Source of the DNA: JBHIER01 sp046760705 [NCBI: bacterium]
Lineage (GTDB): Bacteria; JBHIER01; G020348925
DNA: 13,334 bases
Direction of reading: 5' to 3'
NCBI GenBank assembly: GCA_046760705.1
Contig: JBHIER010000033.1
Span: forward strand, 1 to 13,334
Shown here: piece by piece, positions 5,132 to 12,890 of the stretch
Numbering within the stretch: position 1 is the stretch's first letter
Layout of the letters: every line of letters starts with the position of its first letter
Translations under genes and position numbers: made by a program
Notes under the pieces: generated by a model
Database searches by the model: none
Told to the model about the DNA's origin: nothing
Seen by the model: the letters and a program-made list of their open reading frames with translations, nothing else

Positions 5132-6085
5132 TCAACTCATCCCTTTGACCTCATCAACGGTCCTTCGGACAGCAGCCACAGAGTTCTGGAAGGCCTCTCT
5201 TTCGGCATCGGTCAGGTCGACCTCGATGACCTTCTCCACTCCGTTTTTGCCCAACAGGACGGGCACGCCCACGAAGAGGCCGTCCACCCCGTACTCTCCC
5301 TCAAGAAGAGCACAGCTTGGGATGATCTTCTTCTTGTCCAAGACGATAGCCTCGACCATATCGAGAGCCGCCCAGGAGGGTGAGACGAAGGCCGAGCCGA
5401 CACCCAGCAGCCCGACCACCTCAGCGCCTGCTTTCCGGGTGCGGATCTCGATCTCAGCCAACTTCTCCTCATCGAGGAACTTCTCTACCGGCATGCCGGC
5501 GATGCGGCAGCAACTCCGAACAGGTACCATAGCGTCGCCGTGGCCGCCGAGGACGATGGCTTCGACGTTCTCCACAGAGACTCCGGCAGCCTCGGCTACA
5601 AAGTACCGATAGCGGGAGGAATCGAGGGCTCCGGCCATACCCATCAGCTTGTTCTTACGTGGGTTCAGTTTTTGATAGAGACGGTAGACGATGGCGTCCA
5701 GCGGATTGGCGATGGAGACGATGATAGCCTCAGGGCAGTACCTGCCAATGCCGTCGGCCACCTGATCTGTGATCTTCAGGTTCGTGGCCAGCAGCTGCTC
5801 CCGGCTGGGGATGGTACCGTCCGGCCGCTTGGTGCGGGGGACTCCGGCCGTATTGATGATGAGCTCAGAGCCCTCGAGGACGTCGTACTCTCTGCCGGCA
5901 GTGTACGCCACATCGCTCCCCATGATAGGGGTTCCCTCAGCAATATCGAGACTTTTGCCCTTGGCCAGGTCCGGCTCCTTGACGTCCATCAGGGCCACGG
6001 TCTTGGCCAGCTTCCGCCGGAAGAGCTCCTGGGCCAGCACTCCGCCGACATTTCCGCCACCAATAAGTCCGATCTTGTTCAGCAT
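5132..6085 (-). CDS. mdh: NAD-dependent malate dehydrogenase (LDH-like type)
   Basis: A 317-residue cytoplasmic enzyme that interconverts malate and oxaloacetate, closing the citric acid cycle. The Rossmann motif GGGNVGG (9-15) and Asp34 (ALMDVKE), which binds the adenine ribose, indicate NAD. Asp155 and Arg158 (ALDSSRYRYF) and the catalytic His182 (LGGHGDAMVP) are present. The length fits the type 3, LDH-like malate dehydrogenases. Arg84, where lactate dehydrogenases carry Gln, supports malate over lactate. The mobile substrate loop VPRTKRPDGTIPSREQLL (82-99) is five residues longer than the usual PRKPGMSR form. The ATG at 6085 follows AAGGAGGTT. It is the last gene of the cluster, 49 bp after the isocitrate dehydrogenase gene. 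The substrate should be confirmed because of the loop. Confidence 0.94.
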   Translation of the reverse strand: MLNKIGLIGGGNVGGVLAQELFRRKLAKTVALMDVKEPDLAKGKSLDIAEGTPIMGSDVAYTAGREYDVLEGSELIINTAGVPRTKRPDGTIPSREQLLATNLKITDQVADGIGRYCPEAIIVSIANPLDAIVYRLYQKLNPRKNKLMGMAGALDSSRYRYFVAEAAGVSVENVEAIVLGGHGDAMVPVRSCCRIAGMPVEKFLDEEKLAEIEIRTRKAGAEVVGLLGVGSAFVSPSWAALDMVEAIVLDKKKIIPSCALLEGEYGVDGLFVGVPVLLGKNGVEKVIEVDLTDAEREAFQNSVAAVRRTVDEVKGMS

Positions 6086-6134
6086 GGTTCAACCTCCTTA
6101 AACTTAGGATGAATCCTGTCTCTCCAATGGATGG

Positions 6135-7331
6135 TTATCCCACGTAGGAACTCCATTTTTCCTTCAGGTTCGTGTCCTTCATGGTCTCCATGAGGTAGTC
6201 CCCGAACTCTACCCCTGTACAGCCGGTCTCCCGGCCGGTGATGGTGAGTCTCTTTTCGTACTGGCCGCAGATGTCGAGGGCCATTTCGAGCTTCTCGCCC
6301 TTGTCCCCAAAGCCGAGATGGCGCAGCATCATCGCCCCGGCCCGAATGAGGCTGCTCGGGTCGGCATACTTACCCCGGCCTTCCTTGATCATGCGCGGGG
6401 CAGTGCCATGGATGGCCTCAAACATGGCGTAGCGCTTGCCGATATTGGCGCTGCCCGCGGTTCCTACACCGCCCTGAAACTCGGCCGCCTCATCGGTCAA
6501 AATGTCGCCGTATAGATTGGGGAGGACAAAGACACGGAACTGGGTCCTCCGTTTCGGATCGATCAACTTGGCCGTCATGATGTCAATGTACCAGGCGTCC
6601 CACTCCACCTCCGGGTACTCCTCGGCAATCCGACCCGCGGTCTCCAAAAAGAGCCCGTCGGCGGTCTTGACCACATTGGCCTTGGTCACCACCGTGACCT
6701 TGTCGATTTTGTTCTTCCTGGCATAGTCGAAGGCCATGCGGATGATCCGCTCGGCCCCCTGACGGGTAATCACCTTGAAATCGAAGGCCAGGTCTTCGGT
6801 GACCATGATTCCTCTGCTGCCCAGGATGTAGGCCCCTTCGGTGTTCTCCCGGAAGAAGATCCAGTCGATCCCCTCCTTGGGCACCTTCACCGGCCGCACG
6901 TTGGCGAACAGGTCCAGGCAGCGCCTCATGGCCACATTGGCGCTCTCGATATTGGGCCACGGCCCCCCCCTCTCAGGGGTGGTGGTGGGGGCCTTGAGAA
7001 TGACGTGGCAGGCCTTGATCTCCTCCAGCACGTCGTCGGGAATGGCCTTCTTGTGTTTGGCCCGGTTCTCAATGGTCAGCCCCTCTATGGTCCGGAACCG
7101 GATCTTCCCCTCCTTCAGCTCATCCTCGAGAAGGAACTCGAGAATCCGCTGGGCCTCCTGAGAGATGATGGGCCCGATACCGTCTCCCCAGCAGACACCG
7201 ACAATAATGGGCCTCAGTGTGCCGTAATCGATCCAATCCTCGGCCTGCTTCATCCGCTCCACCCGTTCCAGTTGTTCGGTGACGAGGGTCTCAAAGTGTT
7301 TTCTGGCCCTCTCAATGACGTCGTTGCCCAT
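6135..7331 (-). CDS. icd: Isocitrate dehydrogenase, NAD(P)-dependent
   Basis: A 398-residue beta-decarboxylating dehydrogenase converting isocitrate to 2-oxoglutarate. Substrate residues are visible: Ser130, Asn132 and Arg136 in IESANVAMRR, Arg146 (NVRP), Arg161 in FFRENTEGAY and Tyr168. Lys217 (TKANVVK) and metal-binding Asp250, Asp276 and Asp280 (NLYGDILTDEAAE) complete the site. The SxNxxxR pattern separates it from isopropylmalate dehydrogenase. The coenzyme segment HGTAPRMIKEGRGKYADP (308-325) is longer than, and unlike, the E. coli NADP form (HGTAPKYAG), so NAD versus NADP cannot be assigned. An N-terminal extension of about 35 mostly charged residues precedes the core. The start codon at 7331 is preceded by GAGGAGG. 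It lies downstream of aconitase, its pathway predecessor, after a 239-bp gap. Confidence 0.93.
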   Translation of the reverse strand: MGNDVIERARKHFETLVTEQLERVERMKQAEDWIDYGTLRPIIVGVCWGDGIGPIISQEAQRILEFLLEDELKEGKIRFRTIEGLTIENRAKHKKAIPDDVLEEIKACHVILKAPTTTPERGGPWPNIESANVAMRRCLDLFANVRPVKVPKEGIDWIFFRENTEGAYILGSRGIMVTEDLAFDFKVITRQGAERIIRMAFDYARKNKIDKVTVVTKANVVKTADGLFLETAGRIAEEYPEVEWDAWYIDIMTAKLIDPKRRTQFRVFVLPNLYGDILTDEAAEFQGGVGTAGSANIGKRYAMFEAIHGTAPRMIKEGRGKYADPSSLIRAGAMMLRHLGFGDKGEKLEMALDICGQYEKRLTITGRETGCTGVEFGDYLMETMKDTNLKEKWSSYVG

Positions 7332-7570
7332 ACTTCCTCCTCTCGTTTAAGATTGCCTCGTATTTGTCAGAGGATTGACCGAGTTCCAATTTTCATGTCA
7401 TCGCGAGTGACTCCCGCCCGTATTGGCTCCACCATTCCGGTTTGGAAAATGTAGGGTAGCCCTTCTGGGCGTACGTTCATCATATCCTCTGAATATCCGT
7501 ACAATTGGAGTGCCACTTTCACGGGCATAAGGCCCCACACTACACCCCTACAAAATGACGACAAAGGTAC
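7332..7570. other. Gap between acn and icd with repeat-like sequence
   Basis: A 239-bp spacer inside the cluster. Its segment at 7452-7473 closely matches, in inverted orientation, the segment at 13269-13290. A 65-codon minus-strand open frame (7367-7564) fills most of it but starts with TTG, has no ribosome binding site and resembles no family I know. It could be a gene remnant, but I do not call it a gene. Confidence 0.45.
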
Positions 7571-9511
7571 TCACTTCCCTCCGGCTTTAGTGTAGTTTAG
7601 CAATCCCCCGGCCAGGATGATCTCTCTCTGTCTTTCACTCAGGTCGTACCGCAGAGCGAGCTCCCTGCCTTGGCTCTTATTCAAGAGCTTCAGTTGGCGG
7701 TGATCGGTCAACGCCTGCCGGACATCCGGAATCTCCAGCTCATCGCCCTGCTCGATCCCGTCGTAATCGGCCTCCTCGGCGAAGGTCAGCGGCAGGATTC
7801 CAAAGTTTATCAGGTTGGCGGTGTGAATGCGTTCTAAGGATTTGGCGATGACGGCTTTCACTCCGAGGTACATGGGGCACAGGGCGGCGTGCTCTCGTGA
7901 AGATCCCTGGCCGTAGCTCAGGCCGCCCAAGACGAAGTTGTGCCTCCCCGCCTCCCTGTTCTTGATGCATCGGGTCGGAAAGGTCGGATCAACGGGCTCG
8001 AAGACGAAGGTGGCGTATTTTGGCACGTTGGATCGATACTTGAGCCTGCTCCCGGCTGGCATGATGTGATCTGTGGTGACCTTGTCGCCGACTTTGAGCG
8101 TGACCTCACCTTTCAGCCTCTCCGGCAGGGGCTCATTGAGCGGCGGATGTCCGATGTTTGGCCCCCGGTAGATCTGCACCTTCTCGGGTTCATCAGCGGG
8201 AGGAAGGACGAGGCTGTCGTCGATGGTGAACTTTTCAGGTACGTCGATGGTCGGACAGTTCTCCTCACCGAAATCCCTGGGGTCGGTGATGATGCCCTTC
8301 AGGGCACAGGCCACCGCCGTCTCCGGGCTGGCCAGGTACACCTGGGCGCTCTTCGTTCCGGACCGTCCCTCGAAATTTCGGTTGTTTGTCCGAATGCTTA
8401 CCCCGTTGCTCTGGGGGGCCATTCCGTTGCCGATGCAGAAACCGCACGCCGTCTCAGCGATCCGCGCCCCGGCCGAGATGAGGGTTGACAGAGCGCCGTT
8501 GTCGGCGATCATCCGCAGCACCTGTCTGGACCCAGGGGCAACAACGAAGCTGACCTCAGAGTGGACCCTTCTTCCCTCAAGGACCTTGGCCACAGTCATC
8601 AGATCTTTGAAGGAGGAGTTGGTGCAACTGCCGATGCACACCTGATCGACCTTCATGCCGGCTATGTCTGAGACGCGGCAAATGTTGTCCGGAGAGTGGG
8701 GTTGAGCCAGTAGGGGCACCACCTCGCCCAAATCCAGATCGATGACCCGATCGTACTCGGCCTCAGGGTCAGCCAGAAGCTCGCTCCAGTCCGCCTCCCG
8801 ACCCTGGGCCTTCAAAAACTCTCTTGTAATCTCGTCGCTGGGAAAGACCGATGTGGTCACGCCCAATTCAGCTCCCATATTGGTGATGGTCGCTCGCTCA
8901 GGAACGGAGAGGCTCTCAACCCCTTCCCCTCCGTATTCGATGACAGTGCCGACGTTGCCTTTGGTGGTCAGTATCTCCAATATCTTCAGAATGATGTCCT
9001 TGGCCGCGACCCACGGTTTGAGCCGACCGCTCAGGTTCACTTTGATCACCTGCGGGCAGGTCAGATAGAGGGCGCCGCCGCCCATGGCCACGGCCACGTC
9101 CAGTCCCCCAGCCCCGATGGCCAGCATACCTATCCCCCCGGCCGTCGGCGTGTGGCTGTCCGAGCCCAACAAGGTTTTGCCCGGCCTGCCGAACCGCTCC
9201 AGATGGACCTGGTGGCAGATACCGTTCCCCGCCTTCGACAGATAAATACCGTACTTTGCCGCCACCGTCTGGAGGTAGCGGTGGTCATCGGCGTTCTCGA
9301 AGCCCTCTTGGAGGGTATTGTGATCGATGAAACTGACCGAAAGCTCCGTCATGACCCGCTGGATACCCATGGCCTCAAACTGGAGGTAGGCCATGGTGCC
9401 GGTGGCGTCCTGGGTGAGGGTCTGGTCGATCCTGATGGCCACAGGTTGCCCAGGGGCCATCTCGCCTTCGACCAGATGGCTACCAATCAGCTTCTGCACA
9501 ATGTTGGCCAC
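7571..9511 (-). CDS. acn: Aconitate hydratase, Aquifex type
   Basis: A 646-residue [4Fe-4S] enzyme isomerising citrate to isocitrate. The three cluster ligands are Cys296 (CIGSCTNSS), Cys356 and Cys359 (ACGFCIGN). The substrate-binding loop GSDSHTP (116-122) and the swivelling-domain motif YGQGSSREHAA (533-543) are intact, as is DATGTMAYLQFE (35-46). At about 650 residues it is much shorter than AcnA (about 890) and matches the family first noted in Aquifex, which also occurs in several deep-branching and delta-type bacteria. The start is GTG at 9511 with AGGAGGG 9 nt upstream; the opening NIVQKLIGSHLVEG is typical of the family. It sits 163 bp downstream of the citrate synthase gene and probably shares its transcript. 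The function is secure; only the subfamily label is by memory. Confidence 0.96.
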   Translation of the reverse strand: MANIVQKLIGSHLVEGEMAPGQPVAIRIDQTLTQDATGTMAYLQFEAMGIQRVMTELSVSFIDHNTLQEGFENADDHRYLQTVAAKYGIYLSKAGNGICHQVHLERFGRPGKTLLGSDSHTPTAGGIGMLAIGAGGLDVAVAMGGGALYLTCPQVIKVNLSGRLKPWVAAKDIILKILEILTTKGNVGTVIEYGGEGVESLSVPERATITNMGAELGVTTSVFPSDEITREFLKAQGREADWSELLADPEAEYDRVIDLDLGEVVPLLAQPHSPDNICRVSDIAGMKVDQVCIGSCTNSSFKDLMTVAKVLEGRRVHSEVSFVVAPGSRQVLRMIADNGALSTLISAGARIAETACGFCIGNGMAPQSNGVSIRTNNRNFEGRSGTKSAQVYLASPETAVACALKGIITDPRDFGEENCPTIDVPEKFTIDDSLVLPPADEPEKVQIYRGPNIGHPPLNEPLPERLKGEVTLKVGDKVTTDHIMPAGSRLKYRSNVPKYATFVFEPVDPTFPTRCIKNREAGRHNFVLGGLSYGQGSSREHAALCPMYLGVKAVIAKSLERIHTANLINFGILPLTFAEEADYDGIEQGDELEIPDVRQALTDHRQLKLLNKSQGRELALRYDLSERQREIILAGGLLNYTKAGGK

Positions 9512-9674
9512 TCCTTCGCGCCCTCCTTCCTCTATTCCATGTGATATCCTCTTTTCAGGGCCAGAGACCTGGCTCCATGATCACCAGCCCTTACCAAAAG
9601 GAGGCGGATCATCCGACCCGTCTCCATCCTTACGTGAAGCCAACTCTCTCTGTGGGGTGATAAGGTGAAAGACC

Positions 9675-10955
9675 TCACATCTTGGCCACGGTGGCTTTGA
9701 TCCAGTCGGTCTGCACCGACTTCGGCCGGGTGATCGGGATTCCCAGGGCCCGCTCAATGATCATCTGGGAACAGAAGCCCAGGGTTCGCGAAATGCCGAA
9801 GAGGACCGTGTAGTAGGCGAACTCCGTCATGCCGAAGTGGTACAGGAGAGCCCCGGACCCTGCATCCACATTGGGATAGGGATCTTTGGCCTTCCCCTGT
9901 TCCTTCAAAATATCCGGAACAACGGCGAAGAGCTTGTCCACGATCTGGAAGACCTCATCCTCCGGGCAGACGCGCTGGCCGAAGCCATGAAAGGCCGTAA
10001 ATCGGGGATCGGTCACGCGCAGCACAGCGTGGCCGTAGCCCGGGATGACCTGACCCCTGTTGAGGGTGTCCCAGGTGAACTTCTTCAACTCCTCGTCTGA
10101 GGGGACTCCGTTGTACTTATCCTTGAGAGCCAGCACGAACTTCAGGCACTCCTGATTGGCCAGCCCGTGGAGGGGTCCAGCCAGCCCGTTCAGGCCTGCT
10201 GAGACCGCATAGTACGGGTCTGATAAGGCCGAGGCCACGACGTGGCTGGTGAAGGCGCTCACGTTCCCACCCTCGTGGTCGCAGTGGAGGGTGAGATAGA
10301 GCCGCATGAGATTGGCGAACTCACCCGAGGGGTCGGGAATGCCGAGCATGTGGGCATAGTCCCCGGCCCAGTCGAGGCTCGGGTCCGATGGGATCAGATC
10401 GCCCTTATTGAACCGAATCCGATAAATGCCTGCGGCCAGAGCAGGCAGCTTAGCGATCAGTTGGAGCGAGTCCTCCAGGATGGGCAGCCAATATTGATCC
10501 TTCTTTATCCCCTCATCATACTTCTTCCTGAAGACGGACTCCTTCTCCATGGCCATGATACCAGTGCTCAGCATGACCATCGGGTGAGAGTCCTTGGGCA
10601 TAGCTCTGAGAACGTCCCAGACGTAGGAGGGGACCGCCGATCGATCCCTCAGATCCCTCTGCAAGGCCTTCAGCGCCTCCCCATCGGGAAGCTCGCTGGT
10701 GCAAAGGAGATAGAAAATCTCTTCGGGCAGCTTGTCCGTCAAGTCCCCAATGGGAATACCCCGAATGATGAGCCCCTTTTCGGGGTCGACAAGGGAGGTG
10801 TCGCACACCAATGATTTGACACCCCGCATTCCACCGTATGCCTGCGTCACCGTCACTTCGGAGATGACCTTGGCACCATGTTCCTTAAGTAAGGTGCGGA
10901 TGTCGTCCCGCAGGCCGGGTAGCTGCTGAGTCAGCTTTTCCTGAAGTGTGACCAT
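9675..10955 (-). CDS. gltA: Citrate synthase, mitochondrial/Geobacter type
   Basis: A 426-residue cytoplasmic enzyme condensing acetyl-CoA with oxaloacetate, and the first gene of the cluster. The catalytic triad is present: His263 (GLAGPLHGLANQE), His309 (PGYGHAVLR) and Asp364 (PNVDAGSG), matching His274, His320 and Asp375 of the pig enzyme. Long stretches, such as LHCDHEGGNVSAFTSH, the EQGKAKDPYPNVD segment and GMTEFAYYTVLFGISRTLG, are nearly those of eukaryotic mitochondrial citrate synthases rather than of the common bacterial GltA. That type is known in some bacteria, including Geobacter, so recent transfer from a eukaryote is not required. It lacks a mitochondrial presequence. ATG at 10955 follows AAGGAGGTC. 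A near-consensus promoter lies 76 bp upstream. Confidence 0.96.
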   Translation of the reverse strand: MVTLQEKLTQQLPGLRDDIRTLLKEHGAKVISEVTVTQAYGGMRGVKSLVCDTSLVDPEKGLIIRGIPIGDLTDKLPEEIFYLLCTSELPDGEALKALQRDLRDRSAVPSYVWDVLRAMPKDSHPMVMLSTGIMAMEKESVFRKKYDEGIKKDQYWLPILEDSLQLIAKLPALAAGIYRIRFNKGDLIPSDPSLDWAGDYAHMLGIPDPSGEFANLMRLYLTLHCDHEGGNVSAFTSHVVASALSDPYYAVSAGLNGLAGPLHGLANQECLKFVLALKDKYNGVPSDEELKKFTWDTLNRGQVIPGYGHAVLRVTDPRFTAFHGFGQRVCPEDEVFQIVDKLFAVVPDILKEQGKAKDPYPNVDAGSGALLYHFGMTEFAYYTVLFGISRTLGFCSQMIIERALGIPITRPKSVQTDWIKATVAKM

Positions 10956-11030
10956 CTAAGACCTCCTTTCCTGAAGTAAGGTTGCGGCGATAATTGAGGT
11001 ACTGAAAAATGTCCCAACTCGGAGCTTAAT

Positions 11031-11059
11031 AATATACAACTTTTTATCACACCTGTCAA
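11031..11059 (-). promoter_or_regulatory. Near-consensus sigma-70 promoter of the citric acid cycle cluster
   Basis: On the minus strand a perfect TTGACA (11059-11054) is followed by a 17-bp spacer and TATATT (11036-11031). Predicted transcription starts near 11024, giving a leader of about 70 nt before the citrate synthase ATG. Its strength suggests high constitutive expression of the cluster. Confidence 0.8.
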
Positions 11060-11150
11060 CCGAATAATGAAGATATCGTGAAAATCATAACGATAATTTC
11101 TGAGTGCCATTTACCAAGTGTCGGGAAAAATGACAGGAAGAAGAAATTGC

Positions 11151-11179
11151 TTGTCGATTGTATCCGTAAAAAGTATATT
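11151..11179 (+). promoter_or_regulatory. Candidate promoter for propeller-transglutaminase gene
   Basis: TTGTCG (11151-11156), a 17-bp spacer and TATATT (11174-11179) give a predicted start near 11186, about 46 nt before the ATG at 11232. The -35 is imperfect, but the spacing and the -10 equal those of the cold shock and citrate synthase promoters. Confidence 0.5.
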
Positions 11180-11231
11180 TTCCCTCAGGCTCTATCTGGA
11201 GGGAGCAGACCTTTGGAGAAAGGAGGAGGCT

Positions 11232-12890
11232 ATGAGAAGGGCTCTCTTTATTTTCGCTGTTGTTGTCCTATTGCCCCAGGCTGTTCTGGCAAAGCCTGGG
11301 GACGTGGTGTCGAAGACCCCGTCGCCGGGACCTTGTCCCACCGGCTTGACCTTTGACGGAAAGTCTCTCTGGGTGGCCGACCGAAAGGCGGACCAGCTCT
11401 ATCGCATCGACCCGGAGGACGGTGCGATCGTCTCCCACATCCCCTCGCCCGGGTTCTGGCCCATGGGACTGGCCTGGGACGGCCGATATCTCTGGAACGT
11501 CGATTCCGAAAAGCGACAGATCTTTCAGATCGATCCTGAGAGCGGCCTCATCGTCAGAACGGTCGAGTCACCGGTGTCGAACCCCATGGGCCTGACCTGG
11601 GACGGACAATACCTCTGGGTCAGCGATTACCGAAAGGGAAAGATCGACCGGATCAGCCCCCAGGACGGAACGACCATCGTCTCCATCCAGGCCCCAACCC
11701 AAAACCCGCAGGGCCTGGCCTACGACGGTACCTACCTGTGGGTCTCGGATCGGATCAAAAACGAGATCTACATGGTCTGGCCGGAGAATGGGGCCGTCCT
11801 CTTCTTCTTCGATTCGCCCGGGCCGTACGCCTGGGGCCTGGCCTACGACGGCTCGTACCTCTGGAACGGTGACTACGAGGAAAATATACTCTCCCAACTG
11901 GTGATTCGGGATGGCGAACACTATGCCGTGAGTGACGAGCGGTATGCGGAGGTGGAGTTTACTCACCAGTTGAAAAATTTTGGCACCGGTTTCGTTCAGA
12001 GGGCCGACTTCTATTTCGCCATTCCCAAAGATTGCGAGTCCCAAAAATTGGAGGGCGAAATCGAGTTTGATCCGCAGCCCATTGAGATGCTCACAGACCG
12101 CTGGAATCAGGAGCTGGCCCACTTTGTCTTCGAGGACATAGCCCCAGGCCAGATTGTCTCTCCGAGCATGAAGGTCACAGCCAGAATCTACGACATCCGA
12201 TATTTCATTTTCCCGGATCAAGTAGGGTCCCTGGCCGACATTCCCGAGGAGCTCAAGGAGATGTATCTGGTGGATGAGGACAAGTACGCCATCAACGACC
12301 CTTATATTCAGCAAACGGTGAAGGAGGTGGTCGGCGACGAGAGCAGCCCGTACTGGATCGTGCGCAAAATTTTCGATCACATCCGGACCCACATGAGATA
12401 CGAGCTGGCCGGCGGTTGGAACGTGGCCCCGACGGTGCTGAAGCGGGGCACGGGCTCCTGTTCGGAGTACACCTTTGTCTTCATCTCCATGTGCCGGGCG
12501 GCCGGGGTTCCGGCCAGGTACGTCGGGTCGGTGGTCGTTCGCGGTGACGACGCCTCCTACGACCAATACTTCCACCGCTGGGCCCAGGTCTACCTGCCCA
12601 ATTACGGCTGGATCCACTGGGATGCCCAGGGTGGGGACAAGGATCTGCCCAGAGATCAGGCAGACAGTATCGGCCACCTGTCAAATCGGTTTTTGCTGAC
12701 CACCTTTGGCGGCGGCAATTCGGAATACCTGGAGTGGAGTTACGATTCGAACGTCTTCTGGACCGCCGAGCCCAGGGCCGAGGTCCATTTTGAGAATATC
12801 GCCGAATGGCGACCTCTGAAGCGTGGGGAGACAGAATCGGTCTCACCAGAGGGGAAATGTGAATGCACGTTCAGGAGGGTACGAATGTGA
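11232..12890 (+). CDS. Exported beta-propeller repeat / transglutaminase-like fusion protein
   Basis: A 552-residue protein; ATG at 11232 follows AAAGGAGGAGG, and an upstream in-frame GTG (11118) is rejected. Residues 1-20 form a signal peptide (cleavage near VLA-KP), so it acts in the periplasm or outside. Five repeats of the form GLxyDGxyLWvsD start at residues 38, 79, 120, 161 and 202, exactly 41 apart, each followed by an IdPedG-type turn; this fits a small beta-propeller. Residues about 235-340 form an unassigned linker domain, perhaps a beta-sandwich. Residues about 360-470 are a transglutaminase-like (papain-fold) domain with Cys410 (GTGSCSEYT), His448 (YFHRWAQVY) and Asp464 (IHWDAQGGD) as a complete catalytic triad. 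Such domains act as proteases, peptidases or amide-forming enzymes; the substrate is unknown. Its TGA overlaps the GTG of the next gene. Confidence 0.88.
   Translation: MRRALFIFAVVVLLPQAVLAKPGDVVSKTPSPGPCPTGLTFDGKSLWVADRKADQLYRIDPEDGAIVSHIPSPGFWPMGLAWDGRYLWNVDSEKRQIFQIDPESGLIVRTVESPVSNPMGLTWDGQYLWVSDYRKGKIDRISPQDGTTIVSIQAPTQNPQGLAYDGTYLWVSDRIKNEIYMVWPENGAVLFFFDSPGPYAWGLAYDGSYLWNGDYEENILSQLVIRDGEHYAVSDERYAEVEFTHQLKNFGTGFVQRADFYFAIPKDCESQKLEGEIEFDPQPIEMLTDRWNQELAHFVFEDIAPGQIVSPSMKVTARIYDIRYFIFPDQVGSLADIPEELKEMYLVDEDKYAINDPYIQQTVKEVVGDESSPYWIVRKIFDHIRTHMRYELAGGWNVAPTVLKRGTGSCSEYTFVFISMCRAAGVPARYVGSVVVRGDDASYDQYFHRWAQVYLPNYGWIHWDAQGGDKDLPRDQADSIGHLSNRFLLTTFGGGNSEYLEWSYDSNVFWTAEPRAEVHFENIAEWRPLKRGETESVSPEGKCECTFRRVRM

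Noticed and set aside
5540-6112. 190-codon plus-strand open frame opposite the malate dehydrogenase gene
   Set aside because: Antisense to a gene with all catalytic residues; no ribosome binding site or family match.
7367-7564. 65-codon minus-strand open frame between the aconitase and isocitrate dehydrogenase genes
   Set aside because: TTG start, no ribosome binding site, no family resemblance, and it overlaps a repeat seen elsewhere in the window. A degraded gene remnant remains possible.
9675-10955. Recent eukaryote-to-bacterium transfer of citrate synthase
   Set aside because: This enzyme type is already known in bacteria such as Geobacter, and the gene has normal neighbours, ribosome binding site and composition.
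11568-12677. 369-codon minus-strand open frame opposite the propeller-transglutaminase gene
   Set aside because: It is an antisense frame kept open by the codon bias of a well-supported gene with repeats and a catalytic triad.
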